Of a stretch of DNA of 42,612 nucleotides, positions 24,839-32,699 are shown piece after piece. The stretch is from Bacteroidota bacterium (lineage in GTDB: Bacteria; Bacteroidota; Bacteroidia; Chitinophagales; Chitinophagaceae). The stretch is from the NCBI GenBank assembly GCA_023433345.1, contig JAEZDA010000111.1, positions 1 to 42,612 of the forward strand, in the 5' to 3' direction. Each line of letters opens with the position of its first letter. Within the stretch, counting starts at the first letter, position 1. A program made the position numbers and the translations under genes. A model generated the notes under the pieces. It saw nothing but the letters and a program-made list of their open reading frames with translations. It was not told the DNA's origin and made no database searches.

Positions 24839-26068
24839 TTGAACCTTCCTCTCTTCATATCCCGGAGAATGGCCACCGCCGGGAAACAAACTTTTTCCCG
24901 GTTCATCATCCGGCTGGCAGTGAGTGCCACAGCACTAAGCGTTGCTGTTATGATAGTTGCATTAAGCTTTGTTAATGGTTTCCAAAATGTGATCAGCGAA
25001 AAGGTATTTAGCTTTTGGGGACATATTCGTGTGCAGCAAAACCTCGATAGCCGTGTAAGCATAGCAGAGGAGGACCCGATCTTCAGAAACGATACTGTGG
25101 AAAATTACCTCGCATCTTTACCCGGGGTGATATCTGCAGATCGTTATGCAACAAAATCTGCAATAATTAAATTTGGCACCGGCATAGAAAGCGTGCTGTT
25201 GAAAGGATACGATTCTTCGTATAACCGTAACCGTTTTGCCAGGTTTCTTGAATCAGGTTCATGGTTCCGTTTCAACGACAGCGGTTACAGCACCCAATTC
25301 AATATAAGTCATTTCACCGCTGAAAGGCTAAGGGTGAAAGCGGGCGATACCTTGTTGGTATATTTCTTTCGGCCCGATGGAAGCAAAACCGCCCGTAAGC
25401 TGCGGGTAGAAGGAATTTTTAAAACAGGCATCGAAGAGTACGATAAAAATTTTGCCTTATGCGATATCGACCTCATAAGACGGCTGAATAATTGGGAAGC
25501 CAACCAGATCGGTGGCTACGAACTTACGCTGAAAGACTACAGAACCGCCGATACACTATCAACACGCATACACGAAAATCTGCCGCAGGCCTGGTATAGT
25601 AAAAGCATTCTCGAAATCTATCCCAACATTTTCGACTGGCTCAGTTTACAGGGGCAACTCAAAAATATTTTGCTTTTGATAATGGTGATAGTAGCAGTGG
25701 TTAACCTCATTACCTGCCTGATCATACTCGTGCTCGAACGAACGCGCATGATCGGAATTTTAAAAGCAACCGGAGTTCCGAACTGGGAAATACAGCAGAT
25801 ATTTCTTTACAACACCACATTTATCGCTATCGCGGGAATAGCTCTCGGCACCATCATCGGGCTGGGAGTATGCTGGCTGCAACAGGCAACAGGGTTCATA
25901 AAACTCAATGAAGAAGCTTATTTCATGAGAACAGCCGAAGCGGACATTGTTTGGTGGCAGGTGGTATTGGTTAACATCATCACCCTGGCGGTGTGCTTTG
26001 TAACACTCCTTGTGCCCACCCTCCTGATAAAAAAGATCAGCCCTGTGAAGGCGATCCAGTTCAGGTAA
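24839..26068 (+). CDS. ABC transporter permease, FtsX/LolC-LolE type
   Basis: A 409-residue inner-membrane permease with an N-terminal helix (about 25-48, RLAVSATALSVAVMIVALSFVNGFQ), a large periplasmic MacB-PCD-like domain (about 50-270) and three C-terminal helices of the FtsX domain. It ends KISPVKAIQFR, a typical LolC/E ending. Such permeases move lipoproteins toward the outer membrane with a LolD ATPase, absent here. The start is taken as TTG at 24839, giving NLPLFISRRM as in homologues; no ATG exists upstream in frame back into the divergent gene. An internal ATG (residue 11) preceded by GGAG is the alternative. It is convergent with trmH, with a 2-base gap. Confidence 0.87.
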   Translation: MNLPLFISRRMATAGKQTFSRFIIRLAVSATALSVAVMIVALSFVNGFQNVISEKVFSFWGHIRVQQNLDSRVSIAEEDPIFRNDTVENYLASLPGVISADRYATKSAIIKFGTGIESVLLKGYDSSYNRNRFARFLESGSWFRFNDSGYSTQFNISHFTAERLRVKAGDTLLVYFFRPDGSKTARKLRVEGIFKTGIEEYDKNFALCDIDLIRRLNNWEANQIGGYELTLKDYRTADTLSTRIHENLPQAWYSKSILEIYPNIFDWLSLQGQLKNILLLIMVIVAVVNLITCLIILVLERTRMIGILKATGVPNWEIQQIFLYNTTFIAIAGIALGTIIGLGVCWLQQATGFIKLNEEAYFMRTAEADIVWWQVVLVNIITLAVCFVTLLVPTLLIKKISPVKAIQFR

Positions 26069-26070
26069 CG

Positions 26071-26814
26071 TTAAGGCCTAAACGCATATAAAAGAATGCC
26101 GGTGGCCACCGCCGCATTCAATGATTCCGCTCCACCCTCGCCAGGTATTGAGACCCTTTCATCGGCCCGCTCAAGCAATTGCTCTGATATACCGGATCCC
26201 TCGTTGCCGATTAGCAGGAATGCAGGAAGTTTTAAACTTATTGAAGGCAGCGCTTTTCCTTGCAATGCCGCTGCATACAAGGATGTCTGTGGAAATCTTT
26301 CCAGAACAGATTCCAGTTTTTCATAATGCAATTTCACCCTGCCTAGGCTTGCCATGGTACTTTGCACAACTTTAGTGTTGTACATGTCTACACAACCGGG
26401 TGAACAAACAATACTCTTAATGCCAAACCAGTCTGCTATTCGAATGATGGTTCCGAAATTGCCCGGATCACGGATATTCTCTAACATAAGCGTTACCCTT
26501 TCCTGGTCAATATTAATTTCTTCATTTTTTCTTTTTGCAAATACGCCCAGCACAAGATGAGGATTTGTAAGCGATGATAACTTTTCAAGTTCGAAATCCT
26601 TTACCACCGTGATCAATTCACCGGGAATGCGACCTGACTTCTTGCCTTCCTCCAGCCATTCTTCCACGGCATAGATTCTTTTCACCTCGAAAACATCCTG
26701 CATTATCAATTCTGAAACAACCTTTGGGCCTTCTGCCACGAAGGCTCCGTGCGCATCACGGAATTTTTTCTGCTGTAAACTTTGGATATATTTGACCTCG
26801 GATTTGCTTAACAT
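26071..26814 (-). CDS. TrmH/SpoU family RNA 2'-O-methyltransferase
   Basis: A 247-residue SPOUT enzyme that methylates ribose 2'-OH in tRNA or rRNA. An N-terminal substrate-binding domain (about 1-100, FVAEGPKVVSELI) precedes the knotted domain with motif 1 NIRDPGNFGTIIR, motif 2 LLIGNEGSGIS and motif 3 IPGEGGAESLNAAVATGI. The N-terminal domain suggests an rRNA methylase subgroup (RlmB-like), but the exact target cannot be told. Its ATG (26814-26812) overlaps an ATG of the divergent tamL-like gene in the sequence CATG. Confidence 0.93.
   Translation of the reverse strand: MLSKSEVKYIQSLQQKKFRDAHGAFVAEGPKVVSELIMQDVFEVKRIYAVEEWLEEGKKSGRIPGELITVVKDFELEKLSSLTNPHLVLGVFAKRKNEEINIDQERVTLMLENIRDPGNFGTIIRIADWFGIKSIVCSPGCVDMYNTKVVQSTMASLGRVKLHYEKLESVLERFPQTSLYAAALQGKALPSISLKLPAFLLIGNEGSGISEQLLERADERVSIPGEGGAESLNAAVATGILLYAFRP
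26787..26794 (+). promoter_or_regulatory. -7 box TATATTTG for the TamL-like gene, inside trmH
   Basis: Perfect TAnnTTTG match on the plus strand 34 bases before the favoured ATG at 26828. It lies within the first codons of the divergent trmH. Confidence 0.45.
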
Positions 26815-26827
26815 GGAGAGAAATTTT

Positions 26828-29221
26828 ATGCGCGATAATGGGGTTGGAAGTTATGCATACCTTTTCATTTTTTTTCTCCTTGCAGCCTCCTCCTGCACCA
26901 TCATTCGCAAAGCTCCACCCGGAAAGCATTTTCTAGTTAAAAATACCATCAAACTCGAGGGCGGAAAATTTTCGAAGATCGAACGATCGGCTGTTATTTC
27001 TAGGCTGTATGACCAGTTGGACGACAGCAGTAAATTTATCACAAAGGAAGCGCTCTTCATTTTTCATACAATTGTAAAGCCTCCTGCTTACGACAGCCTT
27101 TATTCTGCCGCTTCTGCGCGGAGTATGAAAGGTTCGATGTATCACCTGGGCTATTACGATTCAGAAGTTTCCTTTAAGGCCGATACATCAGGGAGAAGAG
27201 TGAAGGTGAACTACCTGGTACGGGCCGGAAATCCCACAATCATAGACACTCTTGTATACCGGCTCGATTCGGCCGAGTTGCAGGATCTCGCGCGGCGATC
27301 ATCAGAGAAAAGTGTGCTTCTTGCAGGCAACCCTGTAACGAGGGCTGGCGTTCTTGGAGAAATTTCGAGGCTGGTAGATACTTTCAGAAACAACGGCTAT
27401 TACAAGTTTACTGCGGCGGAGTTAAAAGTGAGGGGTGACACCTCAATTGCGGCTCTTACAAGTATCACCGATGATCCTTTCACATTACTGGAGCTGATAT
27501 CAGAAGCAGAGAGGCTCAATGACTCTCCCCGGATAAAACTTTCAATGGTCATAAACCCGCCATCCGATTCCAGCAAACTCCACAAATATTTTATCAACCG
27601 CATTACAGTTTACCCGGATTTCTACCAGGGCGATGTGCCGGATGGTTCGAATTTCAGAGACACGATAACTGCGGGTATCCCTATACGTTATCATCAGCCA
27701 TTGTTCAAGCCCGAATTTCTCGTAAGGAATGTAGCTATGCGGGGCGGGGAAATGTACAGGCATGCATTATACTATAAAACGATCAACAATTTTGCGAAGG
27801 CAGGTGTTTGGGAAAGCATAAATATCAGGATGGAGGAAGACTCGCTAAATCCTGGTCTTGTTGATGTTTCCATCGAATTGCTGCCGGGAAAAAAGTTTGG
27901 ATTCGAAGCAGCCCTTGAAGCAAGTTATTCTGCCAACAGCAATACGAATAATGCACTTGCGGGCAACCTTTTCGGTATTTCCGGGAACTTATCTCTGACC
28001 AATCGCAATATGGGTCGCGAAGCCATCAAAATGATCCATAGCCTCAGGGCCGGGATAGAATTGAATAATAATTACCGTGCAGCAAATACGCGTCTCATCA
28101 ATGCGCAGGAGATCAGCTATAGTAATAATGTGATCTTTCCTCGCTTGGTAACTCCTTTCAATCTTATTCTCAAAAAACCTATGCCTGCTGTTGAATCCTT
28201 TTTAAACACCAACATTGCCGTGAGTAAACGGCTTGACCTTTTTAATACCCAGGCATTCAATCTCAATTATGGCATAAATGTTTTAAACAAAAAAGGTTGG
28301 CGCTGGACGTTTAAGCCTGTAAATATTGAGTTTAACTATCTCTATAATCAAACAGACAGTTTCAACCGCATATTAGATTCAATTCCATTTTTACGCTACT
28401 CCTACAATACAGCACTGATAACAGGAATGAGCGGAGGCCTCACCATGACCTATCGAAACCCTAAACACCTTCGCAGCATTGCGCGCGAGCGAACGATAAA
28501 ACTAAATGTTGAAGAGTCGGGCTTAACGTGGGGCGCACTCCTCCCGGCTTTTAAAAAATACAGGAGGCGATATGTGAGAGCAGATGCGGAATACAAATAC
28601 ACTGTCACATACCGCGAAACTGAACTGGCATTCCGGCTATTCAGCGGGGTGGGCATTGCAGTTGGAAACGATACCACACTTCCTTTTTTCAAACAGTATT
28701 TCAGCGGGGGAAGTAACGGTATGAGAGCATGGCCCATTCGCGGCGTGGGGCGTGGTTCGCAAAAGCTCGTTCCATTCGGGCAGAATGTGTTTAACGATCG
28801 TACAGCCGATATGCAGCTTGAAGCCAATGCAGAATACCGTTACATCATTGCACGAATTATTCCGAATACACTCACCCTTCGCGGCGCGGTTTTTATAGAT
28901 GCAGGAAATATCTGGAACCTGCGAAATTCACGGCCTGACGGTTCACCTGACAGCGCGCAGTTTAAATTTAAGAATCTCTATAAAGAGCTGGGAGTGGCTG
29001 CTGGCACAGGCTTCAGGCTCGATTTTAATTACTTTGTTCTCCGGCTCGACCTGGGATTTCGCTTCAAGAGGCCGGAGCTCAGCAACATCAACAATGGATG
29101 GAAAACGCCTGATATCGGTTTCGATGATCTCCTTCCCAAACTGTTTGGCAGGAAACCTGAGTACCGTCAGTGGCGCTACGAAAATTTCAATTTTACAATC
29201 GGCATCAGCTATCCGTTTTGA
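26828..29221 (+). CDS. BamA/TamA superfamily outer-membrane protein with lipoprotein signal (TamL-like)
   Basis: A 797-residue outer-membrane assembly protein. The N-terminus is a hydrophobic signal ending LAASSC (Cys23), fitting a lipid anchor as in the Bacteroidota TamL variant of TamA. POTRA-type repeats lie around 35-380. A C-terminal 16-strand Omp85-like barrel follows, with GGSNGMRAWPIRGVGRG (the conserved loop-6 G-x-R-A/G-W motif) and ending in aromatic residues (FTIGISYPF). Its role is insertion of proteins or lipids into the outer membrane. The ATG at 26828 has GGAGAG 7 bases upstream; an ATG at 26813 is possible. A TamB partner is not in the window. It overlaps truB by 13 bases at its 3' end. 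Confidence 0.87.
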   Translation: MRDNGVGSYAYLFIFFLLAASSCTIIRKAPPGKHFLVKNTIKLEGGKFSKIERSAVISRLYDQLDDSSKFITKEALFIFHTIVKPPAYDSLYSAASARSMKGSMYHLGYYDSEVSFKADTSGRRVKVNYLVRAGNPTIIDTLVYRLDSAELQDLARRSSEKSVLLAGNPVTRAGVLGEISRLVDTFRNNGYYKFTAAELKVRGDTSIAALTSITDDPFTLLELISEAERLNDSPRIKLSMVINPPSDSSKLHKYFINRITVYPDFYQGDVPDGSNFRDTITAGIPIRYHQPLFKPEFLVRNVAMRGGEMYRHALYYKTINNFAKAGVWESINIRMEEDSLNPGLVDVSIELLPGKKFGFEAALEASYSANSNTNNALAGNLFGISGNLSLTNRNMGREAIKMIHSLRAGIELNNNYRAANTRLINAQEISYSNNVIFPRLVTPFNLILKKPMPAVESFLNTNIAVSKRLDLFNTQAFNLNYGINVLNKKGWRWTFKPVNIEFNYLYNQTDSFNRILDSIPFLRYSYNTALITGMSGGLTMTYRNPKHLRSIARERTIKLNVEESGLTWGALLPAFKKYRRRYVRADAEYKYTVTYRETELAFRLFSGVGIAVGNDTTLPFFKQYFSGGSNGMRAWPIRGVGRGSQKLVPFGQNVFNDRTADMQLEANAEYRYIIARIIPNTLTLRGAVFIDAGNIWNLRNSRPDGSPDSAQFKFKNLYKELGVAAGTGFRLDFNYFVLRLDLGFRFKRPELSNINNGWKTPDIGFDDLLPKLFGRKPEYRQWRYENFNFTIGISYPF

Positions 29222-29982
29222 GCGTCTTCTGAAAGTGACAAAACAAACTCCTCCATACTTTGTGCATCGTTCACGGTATAGTCTCCCACCTTTGTGCGAC
29301 GCAGCGAGCTGAGATAGGCACCACAACCGAGCGACTTGCCGAGGTCGTTAGCCAAACTTCGTATATACGTTCCCGTTGAGCAGACCACCCTGAACTTTAC
29401 ATGAGGAGGATTCCAATCCGTTATTTTGAAAACCGAAATATTTACGGGTCTTGCTTGAAGTTCAATATCCTCTCCCCTTCTGGCTAATTCATATAAGGGT
29501 ACGCCGGCTTTTTTTATGGCCGAATAAATAGGAGGAAACTGCATGATATTTCCGGTGAAGGTTTGAGCCGATTGTTGAATTTCCTCCAGCCTGATGTGAT
29601 CAATAGTGCTGTGTTGCTCCGGCGCACTTTCAAGATCGTATGTAGGTGTTACCGCACCGAGAGTAAATTCACCAGTGTATTCTTTTTCGGCAGCCATCAG
29701 GGAGTTGATCTTCTTGGTGTACTTACCCGTGCACACGATCAAAAGGCCGGAGGCCAGCGGGTCAAGCGTTCCTGCATGCCCCACCTTCTTTATGCGGATA
29801 CAGTTTCTGATCTTCCGTACTACATCGAAAGAGGTCCAGTGAAGCGGCTTATCAATTAGTATAATTTTGCCTTCTTCAAACTCCTTCCGCTTTTGGTCAT
29901 CTATGGTCACCTGCGGTAGGCGAGGCTCTGAATCGCCGGGATTTTGCCCGCGAAATTTTTTATAGTAAGATCCTTTTGTCAC
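29209..29982 (-). CDS. truB: tRNA pseudouridine(55) synthase
   Basis: A 257-residue TruB that makes pseudouridine 55 in the T-loop of tRNAs. The catalytic Asp is D74 in VGHAGTLDPLASGLL. KEYTGEFTLGAVTPTYD, FPPIYSAIKKAGVPLYELAR (family motif with the Tyr) and CSTGTYIRSLANDLG are all in order. The PUA domain of longer TruBs is absent, as in Bacteroidota. The start is GTG at 29982: an in-frame TAG lies 4 codons upstream with no ATG between. It is the last gene of proS-membrane protein-truB and overlaps the convergent tamL-like gene. Confidence 0.95.
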   Translation of the reverse strand: MTKGSYYKKFRGQNPGDSEPRLPQVTIDDQKRKEFEEGKIILIDKPLHWTSFDVVRKIRNCIRIKKVGHAGTLDPLASGLLIVCTGKYTKKINSLMAAEKEYTGEFTLGAVTPTYDLESAPEQHSTIDHIRLEEIQQSAQTFTGNIMQFPPIYSAIKKAGVPLYELARRGEDIELQARPVNISVFKITDWNPPHVKFRVVCSTGTYIRSLANDLGKSLGCGAYLSSLRRTKVGDYTVNDAQSMEEFVLSLSEDAQNG

Positions 29983-29994
29983 AGTATGAATAAC

Positions 29995-30399
29995 CTAATT
30001 AAAATAGAAAATTATAAAAAGAAAATGAAGGATGAATATCAGCACTGAAATAACAGCAAAACGAAAAAAGATCTTCAGGTAACGAAATGCAGCGTCTTTT
30101 TCTTTTTCCGGCTTGAGGCTTTTCGAAAAACGGGCGAGAATGAATGAGAGAACAGAAAGCACAGATGCTGCAACTAACAAACTTATGGTGAACTTATAAG
30201 AATTCCGGCCACCATCATTAGAAAGCTCCTCCAGATTTCTGAGAATTGAACCTCCGAACACCGCCACGATTATCAGACAGAAACTTACAGATACGCCGAG
30301 TGCGCTAAGAAATTTCGACCATTTCCTTACGGCCCTTACATCCAATGAAGAAGCACTGATGGTCAATAATTGTTCTGCACTATCGTTTTTAGCCGACAT
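29995..30399 (-). CDS. Small membrane protein between proS and truB
   Basis: A 134-residue protein with three or four hydrophobic helices (about 35-52, 72-92, 112-133) and short polar loops; the start MSAKNDSAEQLL is soluble. The ATG at 30399 is 5 bases past the proS stop; the longer frame would need a TTG inside proS. No family is recognised with certainty; it resembles small DUF membrane proteins of Bacteroidota. Tight packing (5 and 12 bases) shows co-transcription with proS and truB, but that need not mean a shared function. Confidence 0.7.
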   Translation of the reverse strand: MSAKNDSAEQLLTISASSLDVRAVRKWSKFLSALGVSVSFCLIIVAVFGGSILRNLEELSNDGGRNSYKFTISLLVAASVLSVLSFILARFSKSLKPEKEKDAAFRYLKIFFRFAVISVLIFILHFLFIIFYFN

Positions 30400-30404
30400 A
30401 AATA

Positions 30405-31880
30405 TCAATATGCCCTTGCAAAAATCACTCTTTCGCCACTAAGCTTTCCCGTTAGTATACATTTTCCTTCTTCCTTTTTATTGTCAAGCGGAATGCATCT
30501 TATAGTCGCCTTGGTGGTCTCCTTAATTTTTTCCTCTGTTTCTGCGGTTCCGTCCCAATGTGCCGAAACGAAGCATCCTTTGTCTAACAGTGCAACAAAT
30601 TGCTCCCAATCATCGGCAATATGCATCCTGCTCTCTCTGAAAGCGAGGGCACGATTAAAAATGTTGCTTTGTATATCGCTTAGCAACTGCGCAATGGAGT
30701 CCCCAATATTTTCCAAAGAAACAGACTGCTTCTCCTTTGTATCGCGTCGGGCAACTTCAACCACATTATTTTCTATATCCCTCGCCCCCAGCGCAATCCG
30801 AACCGGCACTCCTTTTAATTCATACTCAGCAAATTTCCACCCCGGTCTTGCATTATCGGAGTCATCATATTTTACTGATATCTTTCTTTCCTTTAGTTGC
30901 CTGATAATTTCATCAGCCTTTTCATCTACCAGTTTCTTTCCATCCTCACCTTTGTAGATCGGTACAATAACAACCTGTAACGGTGCGATCTTAGGAGGCA
31001 TGATCAAACCCTGATCGTCGCTATGAGCCATTATCAATGCTCCAATTAATCTTGTTGAAACACCCCAACTGGTGGCCCAAACGTATTCGAGTTTGTTTTC
31101 CTTGTTTAAGAACTGAACATCAAAAGCCTTAGCGAAATTTTGACCAAGGAAATGTGAGGTGCCAGCCTGCAAAGCCTTACCGTCCTGCATCATCGCTTCA
31201 ATGCAGTAGGTTTCATCAGCCCCCGCAAACCTTTCGCTGGCTGTTTTAATTCCGCGGATAACGGGAACAGCCATATATTGTTCAACGAAATCTGAATAAA
31301 CATTCAGCATCTTTTCGGTTTCCTGAACAGCTTCCTCACGCGTTGCATGCGCTGTGTGCCCTTCCTGCCAAAGAAACTCTGCGGTACGAAGAAAAAGCCT
31401 GGTGCGCATTTCCCATCTCACTACGTTCGCCCACTGGTTTACAAGAATTGGAAGATCACGGTATGATTGAATCCAGTTCTTATAAGTGTTCCAAATGATG
31501 GCCTCACTCGTAGGTCTAACAACAAGCTCTTCCTCCAGTTTTGCTTCCGGGTCAACGATCAATTTCCCGGGGTTGGCCGGATCTGCTTTCAGCCTGTAAT
31601 GAGTAACGATTGCACATTCCTTCGCGAATCCTTCCGCATTTTTTTCTTCCGCCTCAAACAAACTCTTTGGAATGAACAGCGGAAAATAGGCATTTACGTG
31701 ACCGGTCTCTTTAAACATACGGTCCAGTTGATCGCGCATATTTTCCCATAATGCAAATCCGTATGGCTTAATTACCATACATCCACGAACTGCGGAGTAA
31801 TCTGCCAGTCCGCTTTTAATTACAAGATCATTGTACCACTGCGAATAATCTTTTTCTCTCGAAGTAAGTTCTTTGCTCAT
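30405..31880 (-). CDS. proS: Prolyl-tRNA synthetase (archaeal/eukaryote-like type)
   Basis: A 491-residue class II synthetase that charges tRNA-Pro. It starts LTSREKDYSQWYNDLVIKS. Class II motif 2 is seen in the RWEMRTRLFLRTAEFLWQEGHTAH region after RPTSEAIIWNTY. Motif 3 lies in the TSWGVSTRLIGALIMAHSDDQGLIMPP region, followed by the anticodon-binding domain and a Zn-type C-terminal domain ending FARAY. It has no YbaK-type editing insert, so it is the short, eukaryote-like form (usual in Bacteroidota). It heads the cluster with the membrane protein and truB. Confidence 0.96.
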   Translation of the reverse strand: MSKELTSREKDYSQWYNDLVIKSGLADYSAVRGCMVIKPYGFALWENMRDQLDRMFKETGHVNAYFPLFIPKSLFEAEEKNAEGFAKECAIVTHYRLKADPANPGKLIVDPEAKLEEELVVRPTSEAIIWNTYKNWIQSYRDLPILVNQWANVVRWEMRTRLFLRTAEFLWQEGHTAHATREEAVQETEKMLNVYSDFVEQYMAVPVIRGIKTASERFAGADETYCIEAMMQDGKALQAGTSHFLGQNFAKAFDVQFLNKENKLEYVWATSWGVSTRLIGALIMAHSDDQGLIMPPKIAPLQVVIVPIYKGEDGKKLVDEKADEIIRQLKERKISVKYDDSDNARPGWKFAEYELKGVPVRIALGARDIENNVVEVARRDTKEKQSVSLENIGDSIAQLLSDIQSNIFNRALAFRESRMHIADDWEQFVALLDKGCFVSAHWDGTAETEEKIKETTKATIRCIPLDNKKEEGKCILTGKLSGERVIFARAY

Positions 31881-31937
31881 TTTTTTGAAACCTTCGTTTT
31901 AACTTTTCACCTACATGTTGATTAGCACATCTTTAAC

Positions 31938-31971
31938 AACAAAAGATTAATCTTTGTTATCATCAATGATA
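31938..31971. promoter_or_regulatory. Two adjacent palindromes in the proS upstream region
   Basis: AACAAAAGATTAATCTTTGTT (31938-31958) is a 20-bp palindrome with one extra A. TATCATCAATGATA (31958-31971) is a 6-bp inverted repeat with a 2-base spacer. They lie in the 166-base divergent region between proS and the Tyr-rich lipoprotein gene, where a near-consensus -7 box (AATCTTTG, 31949-31956) falls inside the first. Likely operators or hairpins; no regulator can be named. Confidence 0.35.
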
Positions 31972-32046
31972 GTTTGCGGAACTTTACATTACGTGCATGA
32001 CTGAAGGTAGCCGCAAAAATACATCTAACACCTTAAACAGTTCAAC

Positions 32047-32661
32047 ATGAACAATAAAATTACACTCCTCGCAATTGTTGCGGTGTTTACATTCGCCGCC
32101 TGCAACACCACTTACAAAAACTCTCAGACGCCTGATGATGTTTATTATTCTCCTGTAAAAGAGGGAAAGGAAGTAAGGGAAGAATTGAAGGTTGAGGACC
32201 GGGAAGAAAGGGAAATCCGAATGGCAACCCGCGACAGAAGGTGGAGAACCATAAATGATCGTTACGATTACGATTATGACCACCATCCTTACAGGTATGG
32301 ATACGGCTACGGATATTATTACAATCCTTATTATTATCCATACCCGGTGTATTCTCCTTATATAAAATTCTCCAACCCCAAAAATACAACGCCACGCATG
32401 GTGAACCTTGGTGGGTATACGCCAATGAACACAACGGTAAAGAATCCGAAAACCGGCCAGTATGAATCTCCTTCCAGTTCGAGAACCTATAACAACAGCA
32501 ATTCCGGCAATTCGCGGAGAATAATAAACGTAGGCAGCACAAGGGGCCAGGGAGGCGGTAACGATTCACGCACCTATTCTCCATCTTCCGGCAATTCAGG
32601 AAGCTCTTCAGGAAACACTTCAGGAGGAAGCAGGCCCGTATCAAGACCCGGCCGCAACTAG
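32047..32661 (+). CDS. Tyr-rich low-complexity lipoprotein
   Basis: A 204-residue predicted lipoprotein (lipobox FAAC, Cys19). Three parts follow: a charged stretch (about 37-65, KEGKEVREELKVEDREEREIR), a tyrosine-rich tract (about 76-110, with many Tyr, Gly and Pro, such as YGYGYGYYYNPYYYP), and a Ser/Gly/Asn-rich tail ending RPGRN. It is not a family I can name. Low complexity suggests a disordered surface or periplasmic protein. It is the first gene after the palindromes and is followed by the FadL-like gene after 38 bases. Confidence 0.65.
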   Translation: MNNKITLLAIVAVFTFAACNTTYKNSQTPDDVYYSPVKEGKEVREELKVEDREEREIRMATRDRRWRTINDRYDYDYDHHPYRYGYGYGYYYNPYYYPYPVYSPYIKFSNPKNTTPRMVNLGGYTPMNTTVKNPKTGQYESPSSSRTYNNSNSGNSRRIINVGSTRGQGGGNDSRTYSPSSGNSGSSSGNTSGGSRPVSRPGRN

Positions 32662-32699
32662 TCATTACCGTTAGCTGTCAATAATTTCAACCAAAGACA

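Noticed and set aside
32087..32665. 192-codon ORF antisense to the Tyr-rich lipoprotein
   Set aside because: It is a mirror of the low-complexity plus-strand gene, which has a lipobox; the antisense product is Cys/Arg-rich and unlike a real protein.
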